This document shows, piece after piece, positions 1 to 8,624 of a stretch of 64,000 bases of DNA (position 1 is the first letter of the stretch; every line of letters begins with the position of its first letter). The translations under genes were made by a program, and so were the position numbers. This stretch comes from Pseudomonas fluorescens. Its GTDB lineage: Bacteria > Pseudomonadota > Gammaproteobacteria > Pseudomonadales > Pseudomonadaceae. The DNA lies in assembly GCF_900215245.1 (NCBI RefSeq), contig NZ_LT907842.1, forward strand, positions 372,001 to 436,000. Direction: 5' to 3'. Below the pieces are notes generated by a model. It had not been told where the DNA came from. It did no database searches and was given only the letters and a program-made list of their open reading frames with translations.

Positions 1-536
1 ATCAATGCGTCGAAGGGCTTGAGCAAGGCTTCAAATGAAGTCGGCGCTTCCAGTACCTGCAACGCCTGCACGATGGCTTCTACCGTCGACAAGGCGCCTG
101 GGCCTGGGGCCTTGCGCAGCCTGTAGCGGGAAACGCCACCCTCGGCCAACGTCACGCGCGGCAATGCCGCCAGCAACGGGTTGAGGTGCAAAAGCTTGCG
201 CGCCTTGCGCCAGGTGCCGTCGGGCACCACCAGCAACAGCGGCTGATCGCCAGGCGTATAACCTTGCAAAGGCTGGGCATCGTCAGCCGGGAACAACAGC
301 CGAGCCTGATAACCCGGCGGGTTCAACAACGTGGCCAGGTCTTCAAACACCTCGCCCACAACCAACTGCGCATTGTTCAACCCCAACGCCGCCAGCCGGG
401 CGGTATTGAGCGCGTGGTTGACCTCGCTCGGGTGTTGCAACAGCAACACGCGGGTGCGGCTGTCGAGGCTCGGGATCAGCGGGCACAGGCAATGGGTGAT
501 GGGCCTGAGGCACCGGGAACACTGGGGTCTGGACAT
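1..536 (-). CDS. DTW domain-containing protein, probable tRNA-uridine aminocarboxypropyltransferase (3' end outside window)
   Basis: The reverse strand is open from an ATG at 536 to the window edge, giving 178 visible codons. The N-terminus has a four-cysteine zinc-type motif (C6, C9, C16, C18: CSRCLRPITHCLC). Near residue 120 there is the family signature D-G-T-W followed by RKARKLL, which places it in the DTW family (E. coli YfiP/TapT). That family transfers the 3-amino-3-carboxypropyl group of SAM to a uridine of tRNA. The start lies 5 nt after the stop of the LysR gene on the same strand, so the two may be co-transcribed. The C-terminus is not visible, and the exact tRNA target cannot be read from the sequence. 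Confidence 0.85.
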   Translation of the reverse strand, partial: MSRPQCSRCLRPITHCLCPLIPSLDSRTRVLLLQHPSEVNHALNTARLAALGLNNAQLVVGEVFEDLATLLNPPGYQARLLFPADDAQPLQGYTPGDQPLLLVVPDGTWRKARKLLHLNPLLAALPRVTLAEGGVSRYRLRKAPGPGALSTVEAIVQALQVLEAPTSFEALLKPFDAL

Positions 537-541
537 GGTTT

Positions 542-1435
542 TCAGGCCTGATTGAGCTGCGCTTTGAGTAGATCGCGGAAGGTCTGGATCAGCGGCTCGC
601 GGCTACGCCCTCGGCGCATGATCATCGAGAACGGCGCCTGGTAGCCGAAGGTTGCCGGCAGCAATACGCGCAGGTCGCCCTTGTCGGCCCAGGCCTGGGC
701 GTAGTGCTCGGGCAGGTAGCCAATGTAAGCGCCGGAGAGCACCAGAATCAGCTGCGCCTCCATACTTTCCACGGTCGCCGCGCTGTGTTTGAAACCATGC
801 CGCGCCAGTTCGGCCTGGCTCCAGTAACCGCGACCGACCATGCGTTGCTGGGTAATCACTTGTTCGGGGATTCGCCGTTCGTTGAATAACGGGTGTCGCG
901 TGCTGCAATACAGCCAATGCTGCTCGCGGTACAGCGGCATGTAGATCAACCCGCTCATACGGTTGGAGAAGGCGCCGATGGCCAAGTCCAGGCGGTTGTC
1001 CTGCACGCCCAGCTGCAATTCGTAAGGGCTCATCACCGACAAATGCAAATGCACGGCCGGGTGTTCCAGGCTGTAGGCGCCAATGACTTCGGCGAACGGC
1101 AACGCCTTGTCGCTGACAGTGGAGTCGAGCACCCCAAGCTTGAGTGTGCCGCGCAACTCGCCTTTGAGCGCGGCGGCGTATTGCTCGAAGCCTTCGAGCT
1201 CGCCGAGCAGGCGCAAGGTTTCCTGATGGAACAGCTCGCCCTTGCTGGTCAGGCTGAACCCGCCACGCCCGCGATGGCACAACACCAGCCCCAACGCTGA
1301 CTCCAGCTGACTCATATACGTGCTGATGGCCGATGTCGACAGGTTGAGTTCGTGCTGGGCGTTGGCGAACCCCTGATGGCGCACGACGCTGACGAAAATG
1401 CGCAGGAGTTTCAGGTCGGGCAAGGCGTTGGCCAT
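542..1435 (-). CDS. gbuR: LysR-family regulator, probable GbuR
   Basis: This 297-residue protein has an N-terminal LysR winged helix (residues about 5-65, with the typical FANAQHELNLSTSAIS recognition region) and a substrate-binding domain to the end. It is divergent from gbuA with 149 bp between the two starts. GGAG lies about 7 nt before the ATG. In P. aeruginosa the same arrangement is GbuR (PA1422) next to GbuA (PA1421), where GbuR activates gbuA in response to 4-guanidinobutyrate. The name rests on this gene order and on the family. Effector specificity is inferred. Confidence 0.75.
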   Translation of the reverse strand: MANALPDLKLLRIFVSVVRHQGFANAQHELNLSTSAISTYMSQLESALGLVLCHRGRGGFSLTSKGELFHQETLRLLGELEGFEQYAAALKGELRGTLKLGVLDSTVSDKALPFAEVIGAYSLEHPAVHLHLSVMSPYELQLGVQDNRLDLAIGAFSNRMSGLIYMPLYREQHWLYCSTRHPLFNERRIPEQVITQQRMVGRGYWSQAELARHGFKHSAATVESMEAQLILVLSGAYIGYLPEHYAQAWADKGDLRVLLPATFGYQAPFSMIMRRGRSREPLIQTFRDLLKAQLNQA

Positions 1436-1477
1436 GGTCGGCTCCGATGTTTGATCGCAGCAGTCTACCTGCCCGCA

Positions 1478-1501
1478 TTAGTTTAGAAAAATCTGAACTA
1501 A
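1478..1501. promoter_or_regulatory. Near-perfect palindrome between gbuR and gbuA, probable LysR operator
   Basis: The two arms TTAGTTTAGA (1478-1487) and TCTGAACTAA (1492-1501) are reverse complements at 9 of 10 positions and are separated by AAAA. The site lies 42 bp upstream of the gbuR start and 83 bp upstream of the gbuA start, where a LysR-type activator of divergent genes would bind. Confidence 0.65.
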
Positions 1502-1584
1502 GTATTTGCGCCTGCCGATTCTTCCTGCCCCGGGCTTTTCGCAGAATCGGCCCCTAATAAACAAAACAATGATGAGGCAATCCC

Positions 1585-2535
1585 GTGGACAAGATTTTCC
1601 ACCAACCACTGGGCGGCAACGAAATGCCGCGCTTCGCCGGCATCGCCACCATGATGCGACTGCCCCACCTGCAAACGGCCAAAGGCCTGGACGCGGCCTT
1701 TATCGGCGTGCCCCTGGACATCGGCACCTCGCTGCGCGCCGGCACCCGTTTCGGGCCGCGTGAGATCCGTGCCGAATCGGTGATGATTCGCCCTTACAAC
1801 ATGGCCACCGGCGCCGCGCCATTCGATTCGTTATCGGTGGCGGACATTGGCGACGTGGCGATCAACACCTTCAACCTGCTCGACGCCGTGCGCATCATCG
1901 AGGAAGCCTACGACGAGATTCTTGAGCACAATGTGATCCCGCTGACGCTGGGCGGCGACCACACCATCACCCTGCCGATCCTGCGGGCGATCCACAAGAA
2001 ACACGGCAAGGTCGGGCTGGTGCATATCGATGCCCACGCCGACGTCAACGACCATATGTTCGGCGAGAAAATTGCCCACGGCACCACCTTCCGCCGCGCG
2101 GTGGAAGAAGGCTTGCTCGATTGCGACCGCGTGGTGCAGATCGGCCTGCGTGCCCAGGGCTACACCGCCGAAGACTTCAACTGGAGCCGCAAACAGGGGT
2201 TTCGTGTGGTCCAGGCCGAAGAATGCTGGCACCACTCTCTCGCGCCACTGATGGCCGAAGTGCGTGAAAAAGTCGGCGGCGGCCCGGTGTACCTCAGCTT
2301 CGACATCGACGGCATCGACCCGGCCTGGGCGCCCGGCACCGGCACCCCGGAAATCGGCGGGCTGACCACCATCCAGGCGATCGAGATCATCCGTGGCTGC
2401 CAGGGCCTCGACCTGATTGGTTGCGATCTGGTAGAAGTTTCGCCGCCCTACGACACCACCGGCAACACCTCGCTGCTGGGTGCCAACCTGCTGTACGAGA
2501 TGCTCTGCGTACTGCCCGGCGTGGCGCATCGTTGA
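1585..2535 (+). CDS. gbuA: Guanidinobutyrase / agmatinase-family ureohydrolase
   Basis: A 316-residue ureohydrolase with the binuclear manganese motifs of the arginase fold: GGDHTIT (about residue 125), DAHADVND (about 150) and SFDIDGIDP (about 238). The start is GTG at 1585, with GAGG 7 nt before it. The N-terminus (MDKIFHQPLGGNEMPRF) closely resembles what I remember of P. aeruginosa GbuA, which hydrolyses 4-guanidinobutyrate to 4-aminobutyrate and urea in arginine/agmatine catabolism. It is cytoplasmic. It is the first gene of an operon with an NTF2-like gene and two permeases. Many databases label such proteins agmatinase (SpeB), and substrate choice cannot be read with certainty. Confidence 0.88.
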   Translation: MDKIFHQPLGGNEMPRFAGIATMMRLPHLQTAKGLDAAFIGVPLDIGTSLRAGTRFGPREIRAESVMIRPYNMATGAAPFDSLSVADIGDVAINTFNLLDAVRIIEEAYDEILEHNVIPLTLGGDHTITLPILRAIHKKHGKVGLVHIDAHADVNDHMFGEKIAHGTTFRRAVEEGLLDCDRVVQIGLRAQGYTAEDFNWSRKQGFRVVQAEECWHHSLAPLMAEVREKVGGGPVYLSFDIDGIDPAWAPGTGTPEIGGLTTIQAIEIIRGCQGLDLIGCDLVEVSPPYDTTGNTSLLGANLLYEMLCVLPGVAHR

Positions 2536-2957
2536 TGAGCGCGCAAGCCGTGCTGAAAGCCGCGGCCGACCTGGTGTCGGCCTTCGCGCGCAATGACCGC
2601 GCCGCCTATTTCGGCGCGTTTACCGCCGATGCCAGCTTTGTGTTTTACACCCTCCCCCAGCCGCTGCTCAGCCGCGATGCCTACCAGGTGTTGTGGGACC
2701 GCTGGCGTCGGGACGAGGGATTTGAGGTGCTGTCCTGCACCTCAAGCAACGCCTTTGTCAGCCTGCAGGGCGACGTGGCGGTATTGATTCATGACGTGGC
2801 CACCGAATTGCGCATGAACGGGGAGCAATTTTTTAGCCAGGAGCGCGAGACCATTGTCTTCACACGGCAAGGGCTGCGCACAGAACAACAAGAAGGCCTG
2901 TGGCTGGCCTGTCACGAACATTTGTCCGCTATGCCGGAAGGGCTGCCGCCCCATTAG
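2535..2957 (+). CDS. NTF2-like (SnoaL-type) protein of the gbu operon
   Basis: A 140-residue protein with the look of the NTF2/SnoaL cone fold: an N-terminal helix (AADLVSAFARNDRAAYFGAFTADASFVFYTL) followed by alternating beta strands, ending in a conserved-looking ACHEHLSAMP. The ATG overlaps the gbuA stop (TGATG), so translation is coupled. A longer upstream start is unlikely because it would read inside gbuA. A gene in this position is also known in P. aeruginosa (PA1420). The function is unknown. Association with guanidino-compound catabolism comes from context only. Confidence 0.8.
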   Translation: MSAQAVLKAAADLVSAFARNDRAAYFGAFTADASFVFYTLPQPLLSRDAYQVLWDRWRRDEGFEVLSCTSSNAFVSLQGDVAVLIHDVATELRMNGEQFFSQERETIVFTRQGLRTEQQEGLWLACHEHLSAMPEGLPPH

Positions 2958-2978
2958 CCAATGTGATCGGAGCTGATC

Positions 2979-4490
2979 ATGAATAATAAAAACAACGAAA
3001 ACAGTATTCGCAAAATAGAAACCAACGGGGTCGAACAGATCCCGGACCACGAACGCAGCGCCAGCCCCAAGGATCTGTTCCGACTGATCTTTGGCGGTGC
3101 CAATACCTTTGCCACCGCCGTGCTGGGCGCATTTCCGGTGCTGTTTGGTCTCTCTTTCCAGGCCGGCGTCTGGGCGATTGTGCTGGGCGTGCTGGTGGGC
3201 GCGCTGATCCTGGCGCCGATGGGCTTGTTCGGGCCAATCAACGGCACCAATAACGCGGTGTCTTCCGGTGCGCACTTTGGTGTGCACGGGCGGATTGTTG
3301 GCTCGTTTCTGTCGCTGCTGACGGCGATTGCCTTCTTCTCACTGTCGGTGTGGAGTTCAGGCGATGCACTGGTCGGTGGTGCGAAACGTCTGATCGGCCT
3401 GCCGGAAAACGACCTGACCCTGGGCCTGGCGTACGGCGTGTTCGCCATGCTCGTACTCACCGTGTGCATCTACGGCTTTCGCTTCATGCTGTGGGTTAAC
3501 CGCATTGCGGTATGGGCGGCAAGCCTGCTGTTCCTGCTGGGGATCTTCGCCTTTGCACCGGCGTTCGATAGCCACTTCGCCGGCACGGTCGCCCTGGGCC
3601 AGACCGGTTTCTGGGCCGCGTTCATCGGCGCAGCACTGGTGGCCATGAGCAATCCGATTTCCTTCGGCGCGTTCCTCGGTGACTGGTCGCGCTACATCCC
3701 GCGTGAAACACCGAAAATGCGCATCATGCTGGCCGTGGTTGCCGCCCAGATCGCCACCTTGATCCCGTTCCTGTTCGGCCTCGCCACCGCGACCATCGTG
3801 GCAATCAAGGCGCCGGACTACATCGCGGCCAACAACTACGTCGGCGGGCTGCTGGCAGTCGCGCCCAGCTGGTTCTTCCTGCCGGTGTGCCTGATTGCGG
3901 TAATCGGCGGCATGTCCACGGGCACCACGTCGCTGTATGGCACGGGGCTGGACATGTCCAGCGTGTTCCCGCGCCTGCTGTCACGGGTCAAGGCCACGTT
4001 GCTGATCGGGGTGATGTCGATTGCCTTCATCTTCATCGGACGTTTCGCCGCCAACCTGGTGCAAAGCGTGTCGACCTTTGCCGTGCTGATCATCACCTGC
4101 ACCACACCGTGGATGGTGATGATGATCATCGGCCTGATCGTGCGCCGAGGCTTCTACTGCCCGGATGACCTGCAGGTGTTTACCCGCGGGGAAACCGGCG
4201 GCCGCTACTGGTTCAGCCATGGCTGGAACTGGCGTGGGCTGGGCGCCTGGATCCCGAGTGCGGTGGTGGGCCTGTGCTTCGTCAACCTGCCGGGGCAGTT
4301 TGTCGGGCCATTGGGCAACCTCGCCGATGGCATCGACATCAGCTTGCCGGTGACGCTGGGGCTGGCCTCGGTGGTGTACCTGAGCTTGCTTCGCATGTTC
4401 CCGGAACCGGCGGCCGTCTACGGCCCAGCCGACCCTCGCAGCAAGCGCACGGATGCGCGCGTTAAACCGGCGCTGCAACCAGCCGCCTGA
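2979..4490 (+). CDS. NCS1-family purine-cytosine permease-like transporter
   Basis: A 503-residue integral membrane protein with a polar N-terminus of about 30 residues and then about 12 hydrophobic segments. The early LFRLIFGGANTFATAVLGAFPVLFGLSF stretch and the whole layout fit the cytosine/purine permease (NCS1) family. GGAG is 7 nt before the ATG. It lies 21 bp after the NTF2-like gene, so it is part of the gbu operon. The likely role is uptake of a guanidino compound or a related nitrogen source, inferred from context. PA1419 is the positional counterpart. Confidence 0.85.
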   Translation: MNNKNNENSIRKIETNGVEQIPDHERSASPKDLFRLIFGGANTFATAVLGAFPVLFGLSFQAGVWAIVLGVLVGALILAPMGLFGPINGTNNAVSSGAHFGVHGRIVGSFLSLLTAIAFFSLSVWSSGDALVGGAKRLIGLPENDLTLGLAYGVFAMLVLTVCIYGFRFMLWVNRIAVWAASLLFLLGIFAFAPAFDSHFAGTVALGQTGFWAAFIGAALVAMSNPISFGAFLGDWSRYIPRETPKMRIMLAVVAAQIATLIPFLFGLATATIVAIKAPDYIAANNYVGGLLAVAPSWFFLPVCLIAVIGGMSTGTTSLYGTGLDMSSVFPRLLSRVKATLLIGVMSIAFIFIGRFAANLVQSVSTFAVLIITCTTPWMVMMIIGLIVRRGFYCPDDLQVFTRGETGGRYWFSHGWNWRGLGAWIPSAVVGLCFVNLPGQFVGPLGNLADGIDISLPVTLGLASVVYLSLLRMFPEPAAVYGPADPRSKRTDARVKPALQPAA

Positions 4491-4525
4491 TCGCCCATAA
4501 AAACGATAATCGGAGACCCGCCGTC

Positions 4526-5908
4526 ATGGCTTTGGATTTATTCGTCGTACTCATCTACGCCGCCGGCATGCTCGTGCTCGGCTATTACGGCATGCGCCGC
4601 GCGAAAACCCACGAAGACTACCTGGTCGCCGGTCGCAACCTGGGCCCGTCGCTGTACATGGGCACCATGGCTGCCACCGTGCTGGGCGGTGCATCCACCG
4701 TCGGCACGGTGCGCCTGGGGTATGTGCACGGTATTTCCGGCTTCTGGCTCTGCGCCGCGCTGGGCGCCGGGATCATTGCGCTGAACCTGTTCCTGGCCAA
4801 ACCGTTGCTGAAGCTGAAGATCTTCACCGTTACCCAGGTGCTGGAAAAACGCTACAACCCCATGGCCCGCCAAGCGAGTGCGGTGATCATGCTGGCCTAC
4901 GCGCTGATGATTGGCGTGACCTCGATCCTGGCCATCGGCACCGTGCTGCAAGTGTTGTTCGGCCTGCCGTTCTGGGTGTCGGTGCTGTTGGGCGGTGGCG
5001 TGGTGGTGGTGTATTCGACCATCGGCGGCATGTGGTCGCTGACCCTGACCGACATCGTGCAATTCGTGATCAAGACCGTCGGCCTGATGTTTATCCTGCT
5101 GCCGATCTGCCTGTACCGCGTCGGCGGCTGGGATCAACTGGTGGCCCAGTTGCCTGCGTCGAATTTCAGCTTCACCGAAATCGGCTGGGACACGATCATC
5201 ACCTACTTCATGATCTACTTTTTCGGCATCCTGATCGGCCAGGACATCTGGCAACGGGTGTTCACCGCCCGTGACGAAAAGGTCGCCCAGTACGCAGGAA
5301 CGTTCGCCGGCTTCTACTGCATCCTGTACGGCCTGGCGTGCGCGTTAATTGGGATGGCCGCGCACGTGCTGCTGCCAAACCTGGACAACGTCAACAACGC
5401 GTTTGCCGCCATCGTCAAAGCGTCGTTGCCGGATGGCATTCGCGGCCTGGTGATTGCCGCCGCACTGGCCGCGATGATGTCCACCGCCAGCGCCGGCCTG
5501 CTTGCAGCGTCGACGGTATTGACCGAAGACCTGCTGCCGCGCTTGCGCGGTGGCAAGCAGTCCAGCCTGAAGATCAACCGTCTGTTCACGATGTTGACGG
5601 GGATTGCCGTGCTGGGAATCGCACTGGTGGTCAATGATGTCATCAGCGCCCTGACCCTGGCCTACAACCTGCTGGTGGGCGGTATGCTGGTCCCGCTGAT
5701 GGGCGCAATTTTCTGGAAGCGGGCAACAACCTCGGGGGCTATTGCGTCGATGACCCTGGGCTTCCTGACCGCGCTGGTGTTTATGTTCAAGGACGGGTTG
5801 GATGCGAACACGCCGATCTACTACAGCCTGGCGGCAGGGCTGGTGAGTTTTGTCGTGGTGAGTGTGTTGTCGCCACGGCCGGACGCATCGGTGGCTCGCG
5901 CGGTTTGA
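4526..5908 (+). CDS. Sodium:solute symporter family (SSS) transporter
   Basis: A 460-residue protein with about 13 predicted transmembrane segments and SSS hallmarks, including the N-terminal AGRNLGPSLYMGTMAATVLGG region and the central YSTIGGMWSLTLTDIVQF. It is the last gene of the gbu operon, 35 bp after the NCS1 permease, and is followed by a strong terminator. A probable Na+-coupled importer. Two different importers in one catabolic operon may serve substrate and product, or two related guanidino acids. The substrate is not visible. Confidence 0.85.
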   Translation: MALDLFVVLIYAAGMLVLGYYGMRRAKTHEDYLVAGRNLGPSLYMGTMAATVLGGASTVGTVRLGYVHGISGFWLCAALGAGIIALNLFLAKPLLKLKIFTVTQVLEKRYNPMARQASAVIMLAYALMIGVTSILAIGTVLQVLFGLPFWVSVLLGGGVVVVYSTIGGMWSLTLTDIVQFVIKTVGLMFILLPICLYRVGGWDQLVAQLPASNFSFTEIGWDTIITYFMIYFFGILIGQDIWQRVFTARDEKVAQYAGTFAGFYCILYGLACALIGMAAHVLLPNLDNVNNAFAAIVKASLPDGIRGLVIAAALAAMMSTASAGLLAASTVLTEDLLPRLRGGKQSSLKINRLFTMLTGIAVLGIALVVNDVISALTLAYNLLVGGMLVPLMGAIFWKRATTSGAIASMTLGFLTALVFMFKDGLDANTPIYYSLAAGLVSFVVVSVLSPRPDASVARAV

Positions 5909-5939
5909 GCTATAAAGCAACTTAGCGCCGTTTCTTCAG

Positions 5940-5973
5940 CGGGTGCGACGTCGGATGTCGCACCCGTTTTTTT
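5940..5973 (+). terminator. Intrinsic terminator of the gbu operon
   Basis: A perfect 10-bp stem (CGGGTGCGAC / GTCGCACCCG) with a 7-nt loop is followed directly by seven T residues. It lies 32 bp after the symporter stop. Confidence 0.9.
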
Positions 5974-6008
5974 ATGGTTCAACGCTCAACTTTTAGCTAT
6001 CCCAGCCT

Positions 6009-8090
6009 TCACGCCAGCGCTCTTGCACGGATGAGCTCCTGGACCAAAGAGGCCCATACCAGTCCCTGCGTTGTGCCTGCGGCATACGTTGCCCCGGCCA
6101 CTATTCGATTGTATGCGGACCAGTAAACGATTGAGAGTCCATCGGCAGTGCCAGGCCTGGCACATTCGATAACGTGCAGGTCGCCACGTTCGATTGCCCT
6201 GCGGTAGGCCTCTGGAAAGTGCCGAGCAACAGCGGCCAGACACGCCGCCAGTATTGACGCCTTATTCTCCGGTGAAGAATCGGGCGGCACTTGCCCGCCG
6301 GAAATCAGAATGAAATCCCCGTCCAAGCGGCAATTCATCACGCCGATTGGCAGGTCGTATTGCAGCTTGAGCCCGCGCAGGTCGGCACCTTCATTACCCA
6401 CCGCGCGCAGCTTGAAAAACCAGCCAATGATCGCGACCGCCTCCAGCTCTTCTACGCCCATGGCAGTGACGACGAAGTGTTCTCGGCTCAGATCAGCAAT
6501 TTGAATCGGGTTGAGGCGCTGGGGCAGGAACTGAACCCCCGAGCGCTGCAACAGTGCCTCGACTTCATCCTTGAGATGGACAAATTCCAGATCGTAACCC
6601 GATACCTCAATCGCTCGACCGATTCCAGGGATTGCGTAACGTGCCTGAAATTGCAGTTGATTGATCTGTGCAAGTTCACCTCCCGGCTTGCCACTCGGCC
6701 AGGGCCTGTTTTCAATATCGCGCTGCTCACGGATCGTATCCTCTATGCCAGCGGCGTCGTGCCGATAAGCTCGCACAATCCGCGACCGCGCAAATCGTGC
6801 CAGGGAGGGGTTGTCGGCCAGGAGCTTTTCAAACAACTCGATGCCTGCGCGATTGCACTCGACAGCCAAATACTGATTACCGGGCGTTAGATAATCGTTA
6901 TTGAGCGGCTTTGCAGTGGTCTCCGTTGCGCAAAGATGGCGCATGTTCACCTGCTTATGGCTCGCGCCATCGCGCTGCTGATTCCCTCCGTATACCGTGA
7001 CCTGATAATTGGCCAGGCGAAGCATCACGGCTTGGAGAAGGCCGTTGATACCTCTGCCGACGATCGACACGCGCGGCGCACCGGCATGCACCGGCTGAGG
7101 GGGGATCGTCAGTGACTGTGCAAGTTTGCGCCTGACCAGGCCATGCAGGGCGATCAGGCTCAGCTGCACCGCGACTGCATAGTCAAGGTCGCGATGACAG
7201 GCTTCGGTGGTTGCAGCCTGTGTAGTCAGTGTCGCCGGTTTGCACCACGTGGAGACACTACACCCGAGCGCCTGTGTGCGAATCCGAAACGCCTCCAATG
7301 TTGCAGGCCCATAGTCCAATACGAGCTGCATGTCTGGCGCCGTTGCCAGGGTCTGCAAAGCAGCATCGCTAAAGACATCCGGTTTGGCGATACAGACCAG
7401 GCGAGCCTGTTTGTGCAGGCACTGGATCAGGGCTCGATCAATACGATGAACGGTTTCGTCATTCAGGGATACGCAGAGGGCGACAGCAGAAGCCCCGTTC
7501 AGCGCCTCAAGCCAGTCTACGAAAAACGACACTCTGGAATCGGAGCAGGTGTTGCCGAGAGTGTCTGGCATTCGACCGAATCGACTCAGCACCTTAATCC
7601 GAACATCCGGGTCTCGATCAAGTAACAACTTGACCAACGCCTTTCCCACATTGCCGTAGCCCAGCACACAGACTTCACGGGGTATGGAGCCATCGGCCAT
7701 GGTCAGCCAGCGTGCGAGATACGCAGCCACATGCGGTGCGTTGACCCCGGGCGTATTAACCACTCGAATATTATTGGAGTGGCAAAGGTCCAGGTGCACC
7801 TTATCCAGACTCGTACCTCTGCGGACCAGATAGAGTTCCCCAAAAGGGTGGGATGTACGCCATTGGTCAATGACATCTGCATCGATAGTGTGGTCAGCGA
7901 CAATGAGTATGGATGGCCGCAGGAGCGCGATCTGTAAGAGCAGAACTTGCTTGGTTAATGTTGCTGGGAAGAACACTACGTTGTGAGGGGCGTCAGCCCT
8001 CCAACCTTTCGACACCGGTGCGATATGTAAAATAATCTCGGTGGTGGCGATGAGCGACGTGGTAACTGGCGGAACGGAAGAGAGCCGCAT
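6009..8090 (-). CDS. Fused 2-hydroxyacid-dehydrogenase-like and FAD-dependent oxidoreductase
   Basis: About 693 residues. The N-terminal half resembles D-2-hydroxyacid dehydrogenases: NTPGVNAPHVA at about residue 112 and an NAD-binding GYGNVG at 144-149. Where these enzymes normally carry N-x-x-R-G with the catalytic Arg, this one reads IAKPD, so the dehydrogenase half may be inactive or altered. The C-terminal half opens with a second Rossmann motif, GRGINGL at about 345, and resembles DadA/DAO-type flavoproteins to its end. The ATG at 8090 is chosen because GGAGA lies 7 nt before it; an in-frame GTG at 8141 sits inside a hairpin. The gene stands alone between the gbu operon and the PA1414-like gene. 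Its codon and base use look less GC-rich than its neighbours. The function is unknown. Confidence 0.75.
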   Translation of the reverse strand: MRLSSVPPVTTSLIATTEIILHIAPVSKGWRADAPHNVVFFPATLTKQVLLLQIALLRPSILIVADHTIDADVIDQWRTSHPFGELYLVRRGTSLDKVHLDLCHSNNIRVVNTPGVNAPHVAAYLARWLTMADGSIPREVCVLGYGNVGKALVKLLLDRDPDVRIKVLSRFGRMPDTLGNTCSDSRVSFFVDWLEALNGASAVALCVSLNDETVHRIDRALIQCLHKQARLVCIAKPDVFSDAALQTLATAPDMQLVLDYGPATLEAFRIRTQALGCSVSTWCKPATLTTQAATTEACHRDLDYAVAVQLSLIALHGLVRRKLAQSLTIPPQPVHAGAPRVSIVGRGINGLLQAVMLRLANYQVTVYGGNQQRDGASHKQVNMRHLCATETTAKPLNNDYLTPGNQYLAVECNRAGIELFEKLLADNPSLARFARSRIVRAYRHDAAGIEDTIREQRDIENRPWPSGKPGGELAQINQLQFQARYAIPGIGRAIEVSGYDLEFVHLKDEVEALLQRSGVQFLPQRLNPIQIADLSREHFVVTAMGVEELEAVAIIGWFFKLRAVGNEGADLRGLKLQYDLPIGVMNCRLDGDFILISGGQVPPDSSPENKASILAACLAAVARHFPEAYRRAIERGDLHVIECARPGTADGLSIVYWSAYNRIVAGATYAAGTTQGLVWASLVQELIRARALA

Positions 8091-8135
8091 AGCTTGTCTC
8101 CGACAATTCTGACCTGGCGCCTCGAGCGTCTGGAT

Positions 8136-8160
8136 CTTCACAGGTAAAAAACCTGTGAAG
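8136..8160. repeat. Perfect inverted repeat upstream of the fused oxidoreductase gene
   Basis: Arms CTTCACAGGT and ACCTGTGAAG (10 bp each, no mismatch) around an AAAAA loop. The site begins 46 bp upstream of the chosen ATG of the oxidoreductase gene, so it could be an operator or an RNA hairpin in the leader. Confidence 0.7.
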
Positions 8161-8512
8161 TTTGCTATTCATACTTGGGTACTTTTCAGGAGAGGGTAGA
8201 AACGCAAAAGATCCAAACCCTTCCCTGTCGGAAATCAACCTACGCCTATGTTTAGAACGAGATAAGCCAGCCGTTTCTGATAGCTAGGCAGTCCAATTCC
8301 TACACATAAACGCAATGCCGAACTGACAAGCGAGCATTGGACGATTGTGTAAATCACTCTGGCGGTTGGATTGGCGAATGTGTTGTCGCGCCGGCAGCCG
8401 TGTCGGTGGCGCAGGCGACCAAGGGGACAGGGGATAGGGGATTTAGAGTGATTTCTACCGCAGGCGCGCCGTCGGATGTCGCACCCAGTTTCTTTGCATT
8501 GCGCAAAAAAAC

Positions 8513-8601
8513 TGTGGGAGCGGTCTCACTCGCGAATGCAGGGTACAAGTCAACTTTTTACCGACTGATACACCGGATTCGCGAGCAAGCCCGCTCCCAC
8601 A
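8513..8601. repeat. REPIN (two inverted REP sequences)
   Basis: TGTGGGAGCGG...CGCGAA on the left faces TTCGCGAGCAAGCCCGCTCCCACA on the right in inverted orientation, about 40 bp apart. This is the common fluorescent-pseudomonad extragenic palindrome pair. The left copy is diverged (GGTCTCACTCGCGAA). Confidence 0.85.
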
Positions 8602-8624
8602 TTTAAACTGAATCAGCCGTACGC

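Larger units (their letters stand above)
8091..8624. other. Gene-poor interval with hairpin, partial duplication and REPIN
   Basis: No convincing coding region is seen over about 530 bp. The interval holds a perfect inverted repeat (8136-8160), a 16-bp copy of the gbu terminator sequence (8471-8486) and a REPIN (8513-8601). Short open frames here lack ribosome binding sites and family resemblance. Confidence 0.7.

Noticed and set aside
603..1478. 291-codon frame on the - strand
   Set aside because: It overlaps the LysR gene in another frame and is full of Arg/Ala/Gly/Pro, with no family features.
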